Of a stretch of 60,000 bases of DNA, positions 47,201 through 58,027 are shown piece after piece. Within the stretch, counting starts at the first letter, position 1, and each line of letters begins with the position of its first letter. The position numbers and the translations under genes are program-made. The DNA is from Adiantum capillus-veneris (lineage: Eukaryota; Streptophyta; Polypodiopsida; Polypodiales; Pteridaceae), in NCBI GenBank assembly GCA_014529385.2, contig CM043966.1, positions 93,819,087 through 93,879,086 of the forward strand. Direction: 5' to 3'. The notes beneath the pieces are model-generated. The model was not told the DNA's origin. It searched no databases and worked only from the letters and a program-made list of their open reading frames with translations.

Positions 47201-50160
47201 TGATAAATACAAAGGAAAAGTAATAGAACCATAATTTGAAAAAGCCTTCAACATGGAAGAGGCAAAAGAGAGAAAGGCAAGGTGGGGATGAGACACATAC
47301 GCATGCACGTGCGTGTGCCAATGAAAGCACATATAAATGCTCAAAGAGGTTGTGATGATCACATGGGTACCCAAAGAACCCTGCTATCAAAGAGGTAAGT
47401 CACAATTCCCCTATTGTGTACTAAGTTCCAGATAGTGAACACAATTTGAACCCATGTCTCTGCAAACTCAACAGCATTAGCATGTCGTCTATGCTAATGC
47501 CACCACACGCACCATACAATCACATATACACCCACACAAGTTTGAGAGAGAGAGAGAGAGAGAGAGAGACCTGGAAACTATGTTAGAAGAATTAAACAAA
47601 TCACCCTGGTGAACTTCTGCTATTACCCGGAGGCGGCTGCAAAATTTCAAATAGTAAGGAAAGGATAAGTGGATTGGAATCTAGAAAAATGGTAAAAGCC
47701 AATCAAAGTAATTTACGACTTCCTAAACAACCTGTAGCGCGTAAAAGCGTTTAACACGTTTTGGAAATCCTCTAGCCCTGCACTGCCAATATTCTTGTCA
47801 TCACTGTCTTTATCTTTTTTTGAATTCGGATCTAGTTGTCTGGGTCGTGGAGATGATGCCATCCTCCTCCTTTTGAGCAGGTAGCACTCTTGTAAATCTT
47901 CAAACTAAAATCATAAAGAACACTAGGTTAGTAAGACAATTGAAAAAAATCAGAATCTGGATTGAACTAGAATGGGTGGAAAAAGATAGGACAATTTTGC
48001 AGAAATAGAATCTACTCATTTCTGAACACAATTTTCCATGTGCACTACATAACTCTAACAAAAGCATTCAAACATGAGATTTAAGAGTAGTTACTGAACA
48101 AGCCACAAAGTTTCTAACTACAGTATGCTATATAAAAATATGCTGGCTATGGAAACCTAAAACATCACAAATTTTTACCCACACCATTGAGCAAAAAGCA
48201 TATAAATAAATACATAACATCATGAAATAAAACAAAAAGTATGCTCAGGGAGCTCAGTACCACTAAACGAAGCATACCTGTGCTAAAACCCTTTTCTTCT
48301 TAGCAATCGCCATGCTAGGCGATGGGACTGGGCCTAGAAGGTTTGAAATGCAGTCTGATGACCCACCAAGCCGTTGATCCCTCTTTTGGAAGCTTATCGA
48401 AGAAACCCTCTCTTTGCAGTCCCCTTTTCTTGCGACTGCCACTGATGCAGCCATTCCTGGCTCAGTTTTAGTAGGAAAGGCAATGGCATTGCCAGTGCTT
48501 GGAGATGCAGTGGCCCCTTTGACCAGATTAGGACTTGAACCCTGTAGTAACATCCGTAACTTCACTGAATATCGTTCCCTGGCTCTTAGCAACTCCTGTC
48601 TTTGTTTCTCAACAGAAGAGACATCTTCTCGGATGAACTGCAGATCAGCCTGTAGCTGAAAAAAATAAAAACTACATACATATGAGCATTGGTGTACACA
48701 GAACTACAGTCATAGAGTGACTTCAAATAAATTTACCTCATTCAATTCTTCCTGTTTCTGTTGCTGAAGCCTGTGTAAGAAATCAAGAAGAATTTCCATG
48801 TTAGTCTCTGCTTCCTCCTGTTCAGCTTTCCTTTTTTTATCCGCAAGAAGAGAAAGAAGCGAGTCAAGCTCCTTCACTGAAACCTCTGCTCCCTGCCATC
48901 AGATGAACCTTTATAAACGGATCTATCCAAAATCCCATCTCACTGCTTGGTATTGTTTTATGAGTAGTTGAATATACATGATAAAAATGTTGAGGAATGT
49001 ACCTCTTGAAGGTAAAGTTTAAAGTGCTCCAATGGAGTTGCACTGCTAACAAGTTGGCATGTTGAGGCCTTTTTCAACAACTGCACAATACATCAACCCA
49101 GAAATCACCCTTAAATAGATGCGACAGCCTTTACGACAGTAAAATGTAGATTTAAGTGAACAGATAGGATGACCACGCTCAAGGACGAAAAATACCTTAA
49201 GTATGCAATCACAGACCAGCAATTAAATAGGTTGTGTACTAACCCAAACCTGAATACACGCTATCAGAAACACAATGCGTCGAAGGAGAGAGAAATAATA
49301 AACAGATGCAAATCCTGCCTAGAAGAAGGTACAATGATCACAAATGTATCAAGATATTCAAACAATGCCACAAATACTTAGCCTAAGACTAACCTTGTGC
49401 CTCATAAGCTAAGAGTTGTAAATTAAAAGCCTCTGACTTAACGGTGTCTATAGAAGATTGCCTTTGCATGGTTATTGCCAAATACAAGACTACACTAGCA
49501 TCATGTACACAAGGTGGAATAGTTTCCAAATAGACGTGAGACCTACATTCTTAAATGGTGACCTCTTCGAAAAAATCCTCATTAAGCAACCTCCCCGATT
49601 TGTTGAATTTGGTTCTAAAGACTAGCACAATAGCACAAAGCAAAGTGTGCATACAAGAACACTAGCAGTCACAAAGATGCATGAGAAGAGAAGAGTAGAC
49701 AATTTTCAACCTTGTGGAAGCAATCCCAAGAGAGTTAAGAGTATGTCACCTCTCAGGACGGTCTTGGAGGGCTACTAGTGCCCCAGTATCTACTAGGGGC
49801 TGATCATAGGGAGTGAGGGCTGCTTTGTGGCCGTGCCCGGCCTATGCAAGGTAGTTTTCGCATCTTCGGCCTGTTCCCGCCATTGTTTTGGCCACCCTAT
49901 ATTGCTGGCAGTGTCATATAGGTTGCCTCTTGCTGGCCCCAGATTTAGAGCAATGTCACAGATTGCTAGCGTTTGAAGCCACTGAAGACCTAAACCGACT
50001 TGCAGATCCCGGCCGAGGGGCTTAAACCCTAAGAGGAAGTAGCGGAAGAAGTCTCACCAACTTACAGATCCTCGCCAAGTGGAGGCAACTTATTCAAGAG
50101 GTTTTATCAACTTTTGGGACCCAGTCCCCGGTGGGGGCCCAAGTGACTATAGACAACAAG

Positions 50161-50202
<42 letters not shown>

Positions 50203-53200
50203 TAATTCGCAAGCGGACGATGACATGGCAAGTTCGTACGGACATTCCGTGATTTCCGCTAACATGCTGACGTGGCACTGTATGGGCCACGTCAGCATGT
50301 TAGCGTGAAACGCGCTGAGAGCTTTTGGGTTCCACGCTTTGGACCAGATGCTTTTAGGCTTCATGCTTTTCATGTAAATTGTTGTTGGATAGGCCCAAGG
50401 CCTATAAATATGTGGCATGAGCTCATTTTCTGGCACGTCTTCTCCGCGGGGGAGTGCAAAGCATGGAGTACCGTCTTGTACTCAGTTGAAGCAATATAAG
50501 GAAATATTGAAAGGGGTGCCACGGTTTGGAGCCAGTGCTCTCTTCAGGTGGTGTCACAAACTGCTGACCTGTCAAGCCACTGAAGGACGAAGCCAACTTG
50601 CAGATCCCGGTCGAGGGGCCTAAACCCTAGAAGAAGCAACAGAAGAAGCAGAAGCAGCAGAAGAAGTTTCACCAACAGGCAAAGTCTTGACAAGTGGCCT
50701 ATTTTTAAAGAGGAGTTCCCACCAACTTATGGGACCCCTCCGATGGGGCCCAAGTGACTAGAGATAAATAAAGCAGGACCAGCACACACACACACACACA
50801 GAAGATGCGCAACCAATTGATGACGTGGTAGGACTCTATGGAAGTCCCGGATTTCGCGTTGACATGGCAGCTATATGGATTCCTGTAAAACGCGTTGGCA
50901 GTGCTACGTGGCAACTGTACACGTTTTTGCAAAATGTACGGGTTGCTTTTGGGTTAGATGCTTCTGAGTTTGAATCTTTTCATGTAAACTACATTTGAGA
51001 GGCCAAGGGCCTTTAAATATGAGCCAAGGGCTCATTCTCTGGCACACTTCAATGTGAAGGTGCAGAGGATGAAGTACCGGTGATGTACTGAGTTCAAGCA
51101 ATATAAAGAAATACCGAAAGGGGCGCCAAGGTTTGGGGCCATTGCTCTCTTGGGGTGGAACTCCGCCACTCCCTGTCTCGTGTCGTGCATCTCTTTCAGT
51201 TCAGTTGTTATTTGAAGTGCTTAAAGTTGTTCAGTCTGTTCTTTTCCGTACGCACCGTCCCATGACGGGTGGAACCTCACCACTCCCCATCTCGAGTATC
51301 CTGCATCACTTTCAACTCAGTGTTATTTTTGTTCAGTCTGTTCTTTTCCATTGGCACAGAATGCCCTTCTCGGTTCAGGCAATTTATCCGATAGCTATGT
51401 CATCGATTTCCACAGTTTCTTATTTTATCTGTTTTTCCCTCTCTTTAGCGTTTTTGCCATATCGCCGTCCCTCTCTAATGTGCTTTTGTGTTTTTGCAGG
51501 TTCCTCTCCTCCTATGCCCTCTTGCCCTAGGCGACTCTCCATCTACGGTACGCCGTACACTGCAAATTCAAATCTCCAGTGACGAGGTTGCTCTTGGAGG
51601 TTCCACATTCAGAGGTTGCTGCTGTATGCCATCAGATCCAAGGGATTGTGCACCCAAGTGCCACTGTTTTCAGCCATATCCATCCATCTTCTGCTGCCAC
51701 TTCTCATATGGCATCAAAGCTCTGATGTTGAGATCCAACCTTGGAGCGTTTTTTGCAGCGTGTTCGATGCTTTTCTGGAGTTTTTGGAGAGGAGTTAGCT
51801 TGCTGTTTTTTCAGATTCAGATCTGGTATTGTCGCATCTGGTGCAAGTTTTTGAGGCTCCGGTACAAGTTTTGCAAGTAAAAACAGGTTGTCTATTGGCT
51901 ACAGTAAAATTAAGATTCAAGCAATTGTTTTCAATACCCGGATTTGGAGGTGAAGAGGTGAACGAGGAGGGACAAGTTGCTCACTGTCCATTTGTGTCTC
52001 AGAGTTGGTGTTGAGTTGGAGTTGTACGCGCTGATTTGGAGCAGTTTCTTCCAAGTATCCAAGCTTGTCCTCTTCACACGACCATACCCTTCCTGTCAAC
52101 ATCTCAGATAGTGAGTCCAATGGTGATGGTGTTGGACCATCGTCCGGTGCTACATGGGATGTGTATCAAAAGGAGACCCATGACTTACCTGTGAAGATAC
52201 CTACCCTTCCAACTTTTCCAGCTAATCGCTAGTTAGGTGGTACCAACTATAGTGCTTGGAGAATGAGAATGATGGCGGTATTTGACTTGTATGATCTCGG
52301 GTTTTATGTGACCGAGATAGTGGAGAAGCCATCTACAGCGGAGGACAGTGCACTTTGGGAGCATGTCAATGCTCAATTGATCATCTTGAATTGTACACCG
52401 CATATTTTCAATCATGTGACGAGTGCCAAGTAAATTTGGGATCATTTGAAGTATATCCATGAGCATGTTACATCGATGATCGGATGGGTGACTGAGAGCA
52501 TCGAGAAGAAGTGTTTGACCATCCGAAACGGACACTCTGATGGGATGGGTGACAGAGAGCATCACAAAAGAGTTGTTCCCTACGTTCAATGAGAAAAAAC
52601 CAAATGATGGGTATTCCTAATGCGTCACAAGGTGGGTGACGGGAGCATCGGGAAGGGTATATTCCATGGTCAGAAGGAATTCCGAACTGAGCTAGAATTG
52701 TGCACAAGAGATGAGACAAGCACTTGAATGAAGATGGGTTCAGAGAAAGCTTTGAGGAAATGCACTTGCTTTTTGAAAAAGCCAGTTGCTTTTCAGTAAG
52801 GCCCTCTTCTGTGTGTCACGTGACACATCCAACCCTATGTGTCCGTGGACAAGCTACAGCATGACCAGGGTTCAGTTCTGTCAAGTCAATCTAGAATAGG
52901 AAGTGATATGGCACTTTTGTGAGTCTATTGGCAGACCGTGCATGTCCAGACACTTAGATTAGATACATATCCTCTCTATTTTTGACGTTTTTCACTTATT
53001 ATTTTTAAGTGACTTTTGTTGGGAACTAGGTAGGGCAATTTTGCTAAGATAATATATAAGCAAACCTAGGCTAGCACTAATTGGCAGAAGAGGCAGCAGG
53101 AGCACCTTGCTCAACAGGTAACTTCTCAGCAAGACCAACCCCCGCGACAACTCTGGCGTTTTCTCTCCACAGAAGGCATGGCGTTTTTGCACCAGATCAG

Positions 53201-56200
53201 CCAGCGTTTTTGCACTTGCAGATTCCCGGCGACAGCAAAGGACAGATCAGCACTAGCGTTAGTGGATTTCACCAGTAGATTCACAGCGTGTTTGCAGCAG
53301 GACCCATTTTCAGCCCTAGCGTTTTTGGTTTGCAGATCAACCTCAGCGTTTTTGCAGATCTTCGTGACGGAATCAGCCCTAGACTCAACGTTTTCAGTTT
53401 TCAGCAGTCAGTTTCCGCAGTAGAACCCCCAAACCTCGCAGATCTCACCTTCCCGCAGCAGATCCTCGTCGAACGGTCAAATCCATTGAAGTTTGCAGTT
53501 TCAGCCCAGAAAACACAGATTTCAGCATCTGCGTTTTCAGCGCGTCGTCGTTGCATCGTCATCATCGACATCGTCACCGACATAGAGTTAGAATTCAGCA
53601 GATAAAGATTTATAGATTTCAGCCTTAGCATTTTCAGATTTCAGCCCGTCTCGTCGTCATCCTCATCGTCGTCGACATCATCAGCAAGTCCAAGCATTAA
53701 AGAGACTTGTGCAATCATAAGTAGACCGCTCTCGCCATAGAGAGTGTGGCCTTCGGAGGAGGGTTTGACAACATTCTGGTATCGTATTCTTCTCTCTCTA
53801 TCTCTCAGTCTCAGCACCTTCATTCACAGTGTTCACCACTTTGTTTGTGTCCATTGCACTCTCTCACTAAAGGAATGGAAGGCTCTCCCTTCCGTAAGTA
53901 AAAGGAACCCTTGAGCACAGTTCGGAGCACTCATCTTGAGCAAAGTTCAACATTCACTTCTGTTGCACCTTACATTGGTATTAGAGCTCTGGCAGTGTTC
54001 TGTATCACTCAAGGAAAGAACCACAGAAATTTTTTTGCTTGTTGTAGTCGCACGCCAAGTCCTCTTGGGCGTGTCGATTCCTAATCGTGTTTTTGAAGAG
54101 TGACAGGAATCCCAAGAAAGAAGGGCTTATCCAGCCTCCCCTTATTCTCTTTTCACTCATTGAGAGCGAACCGTGCACTTAGCGGCCGGCCAATCGACGT
54201 GAGGTGGGAAAAAGCAACCTTGGTGTGAGCGCAAGGCCGCCAAGGGGTGCGCCCGCGGAAAAGAGCAGAACTCGGGTGAAGAGAAGATCCTTCTCTAACA
54301 CAGATTGCAAGCTAAAGAAGAACCGCAAGAACCTCAAGAATCTCAAGAACCCAAGACCCGCAAGGACCTCAAGACCCCCAAGAACCCAAGACCCACAAGA
54401 ACCCAAGTTCCTTGTGAACTTAAGAACCCACAACTTCAGTGGATGGTGTTGTTTATTCTTCCTCTCTCATTTCTAATGTGTAGGCGAAGATTGAAGAGAT
54501 TCGGGATAAGGAGACTCTCTTAGTCTCTTCTTCTCCCAAGCATGACACACAAGATTTGCATGATGATCAAGATGTGATTTCTCACAAGCATGATGATTTG
54601 CATGATCAAGATGTGATTTCTCACGAGCATGATGATTTGTATGACCACGATGTGATTGTTCACAAGAATGATGGGTTAGTAGATACTGTTTCTAGTGAAG
54701 CTAACCTCATTGCAGATTCATCAAACACGAGCCTAGGTCCAAAGAACCCTTACAGGAAGTACTATGTGTTCGAATGATTCGTCAGCACGCATTATTCGAG
54801 TGTTTCATTCGTGATCGTTTCTTGTATTTTAGTCAGTGTCTTTATGTGATCCCTTTTCCTAGGCATGACAGATTGTACGTTGAGCACGTTTCACTCATGA
54901 ATGAGCACGGATGTATGCCGATTATTCATGAAAAGCTACAAAGTATGCATTCAAGGAAGTCACATTCCATGTCTCTTCCTTGGCATGACACATTCGTAGA
55001 AAGAGCACAAGAAAGTATGAGCACCAAGCATGGGCATTTCCGTTGTGAATTGCCACAGTTGATTGATTTAGATCAGCAAGAAAAGATTCGATCTCATTGT
55101 TTGCGAGTGCGTGGTGAACGGTTTGGCACTCCGTCTATTTGTGCACAGTCTTTTAAGAAGATCAGATTTTTTCCAGTCACTTTAGATGGAATGGGTATAT
55201 TCATGTTTTTGTGTTGGAAGTGGTTTTAGGAATTTTCAACCTCGGAGATTCTTGAAGGTGGACCTACGTCCATAGAAGATGTGGAACCATTGAAGGAGAC
55301 TCAGAAGACTTTGTCGCTTTCGGCGCGGCCCTTGCAGACTTTTATGAAGTTCAAGTATCGCACCACCCACACCTCAGAGTGGGCCGGCGAAGAGTCCTTT
55401 CAATGATTCCGAATGTTGTTGGCGATCTCCCTCGACGCCATACAGTTTGGTACCAGTACCTCCCTTTGAAAAGGAGGCGATGTCACGTGACATCCAACCC
55501 TATGTGTCCGTGGACAAGCTACAATATGACCAGGGTTCAGTTTTGTCAAGTCAGTCTAGAATAGGAAGTGATATGGCACTTTTGTGAGTCTGTTCGCAGA
55601 CCGTGCATGTCCAGACACTTGGATTAGATGCATATCCTCTTGTTGCACACAGCACGATCGTCAGATTCCCATCAGAATCCATCATGGGAATTTTCCAATG
55701 CACAGAACCTATTTTCCCTATTTTTGACATTTTTCACTTATTATTTTTAAGTGACTTTTGTTGGGAACTAGGTAGGGCAATTTCGCTAAGATAATATAAA
55801 AGCAAACTAGAGTTAGCACTTTCTGGGAGAAGAGGCAGCAGGAGCACCTTGCTCAACAGGCAACTTCTTAGCAAGACCAACCGCTACGACAACTTTGGCG
55901 TTTTCTCTCCACAAAAGGCCTAGCGTTTTTGCACCAGATCAACCAACGTTTTTGCACTTGCAGATTCTCGACGACGGCAAAGGACAGATCAGCACTAGCG
56001 TTAGTGGATTTCACTAGCAGATTCACGGCATGTTTGCAGCAAGATCTATTTTTTGCCCTAGCGTTTTTGGTTTGCAAATCAACCTCAGTGTTTTTGCAGA
56101 TCTTCGCGACGGAATCAGCCCTAGACTCGGCGTTTTCAGTTTTCAGCAGTCAGTTTCTGCAATAGAACCACCAAACCTCGCAGATCTCACCTTCCCACAG

Positions 56201-57996
56201 TAGATCCTCGCCGCACGGTCACATCCATTGAAGTTTGCAGTTTTAGCCCAGAAAACGCAGATTTCAGCATCTGCGTTTTCAGCGCGTCGTCGTCGCATCG
56301 TCGTCATCGACATCGTCACCGATATAGAGATAGAATTCAGCAGATAAAGATTTGCAGATTTCAACCTTAGCATTTTCAGATTTCAGCCCGTCTCGTCGTC
56401 GACATCGTCAGCAAGTCCAAGCATTGTAGAGATTTGTGCAACATAAGTAGACCACTCTCGCCATAGAGAGTGTGGCCTTCGGAGGAGGGTTTGACAACAT
56501 TCTGGTGTCGTATTCTTCTCTCTCTATCTCTCAGTCTCAGCACCTTCATTCACAATGTTCACCACTTTGTTTGTGTCCATTGCACTCTCTCACTAAAGGA
56601 ACAGAAGGCTCTCCCTTCCGTAAGTAAAAGGAACCCTTGAGCACAGTTCGGAGCACTCATCTTGAGCAAAGTTCAACATTCACTTCCGCTGCACCTTACA
56701 CTTTGTGTAGGATTGGAAGAGAGGGTTCTCAAATCTCTACATAATAATCTCTTCCGGGGATTTGCTTTCCAAGAACCGAGTTTTGTTTCGAGTTTTTGAG
56801 TCTTCACAAGTGATGCTTGTCATGTTTTGATCTATGAGTGTTTTTTTGCAAGTGCAATTCCTCATTATGAGAGGAAGTAGGAGCACAGAAAGGATGACTC
56901 TCTGCAAGAGAAAAGCACTCTATGGGAACAAAGCCAAATCAGCCCAAGGGTTTCACACCCTAGGTTTCAGGAGTCTAGTCGACTTCTTGTAGAGAAAAAA
57001 TTTTCCTACTCTGCGAGCTTTTCTTGCAATTCTTTAAGTTCCACGTAGACCGGTTTAGTAAGCAAGCACACTTTATACGATTTTATACGAGTCAAAAAGA
57101 CTATTAAAGCATACCATAAGGCAACCCTCTTTATTTCACATGTCCTTAAGTATCATGGCTTACCAACATCTATAGTGTCCAATAAAGATCCAAGAATATG
57201 ACCGGCACTTTTTGGAAGGGTCTCTTTGAGAATTTGGGTACTCAATTGAATTTCTCCTCGGCCTATCACCCACAAATTCAACTATCATTGATCTACTTAA
57301 AGCCTATGTGATGGGAGTAGATGCTTGCTTCTCTCTTGACTTGTCATGGCTTCTTCCTGTATCTTCCCATAGTCTTCCTCCTTTACAAAGAAGGCCAGGA
57401 GACCATGCTCTGACACGGTACACCACTGTCACAAATAACAATACCACTCTAATAAATAGAATTTATCGCTTAATATTGAAGCCAATTTATATATATATAG
57501 AGAGAGAGAGAGGAAGAAGATCGACACAGTACTGGGGATCAGAAGATGGGTTGGTCTCTTGACCTGAGAGCAGTCCAATCAAGTTTGATACTTTTGACGA
57601 AAGCACAGATGTTCCAAAAACTTCGTCTCTCATTCAACACTTTGAAGTTTCCTTTGCCTAAAGCAAGTACTCATAGTCCCCTTGAGGTACCTGCTCATAA
57701 GCATCATCTTCGACTCTTCCAAGAAATTGCTGCTGATTTGGACTAAATTAAAGACCGCGTTTTCCACACAAAAAAAATCCACACTTTTGAGAAAGGCATC
57801 AAAAAAGATTGGGATCAGTTTTCCCAAAAGAAGCACGAGCAAGTCACAAATTACATGAACAGATATTAATTCACTCTTTCCATCCTTGAACCTTTCTGAT
57901 GAAGAAAAGTGTCAAAAAGTGGAAGCTGAAGATGCAACGAAGACAAGAATTGGCTCATGTTTCGGTGGACAGCTCAACTCCGGTCTAGGACATCTA

Positions 57997-58027
<31 letters not shown>

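Larger units (their letters stand above)
25752..47570 (-). other. COP1 intron 6, about 21.8 kb, retroelement-filled
   Basis: The largest intron, holding the copia element, the non-autonomous LTR element, LTR relics and a triplicated leader described separately. Its donor is embedded in a CT repeat (GTCTCTCTC). Acceptor TTTCAG. 25752-26213 near the acceptor has no repeat that I can define. Confidence 0.93.
52814..56700 (+). mobile_element. Non-autonomous LTR retrotransposon, plus-strand relative of 38008-42423
   Basis: LTRs of about 1.16 and 1.22 kb (52814-53974 and 55481-56700) begin TGTCACGTGACA and end CACCTTACA. Primer site TGGTATTAGAGC at 53976-53987. Polypurine tract AAAAGGAGGCGA just before the 3' LTR. 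Flanks CTGTG (52809-52813) and CTTTG (56701-56705) look like a target duplication with one change. It split a family C/D repeat whose unbroken form is near 46066-46086. The interior encodes the HDD-repeat and conserved domain only. Confidence 0.88.

Noticed and set aside
46648-47223. 191-codon plus-strand frame as a host gene inside COP1 intron 6
   Set aside because: It begins inside LTR-like DNA, spans a primer-site-like junction, and its first part is repeated at 57.4-57.5 kb.
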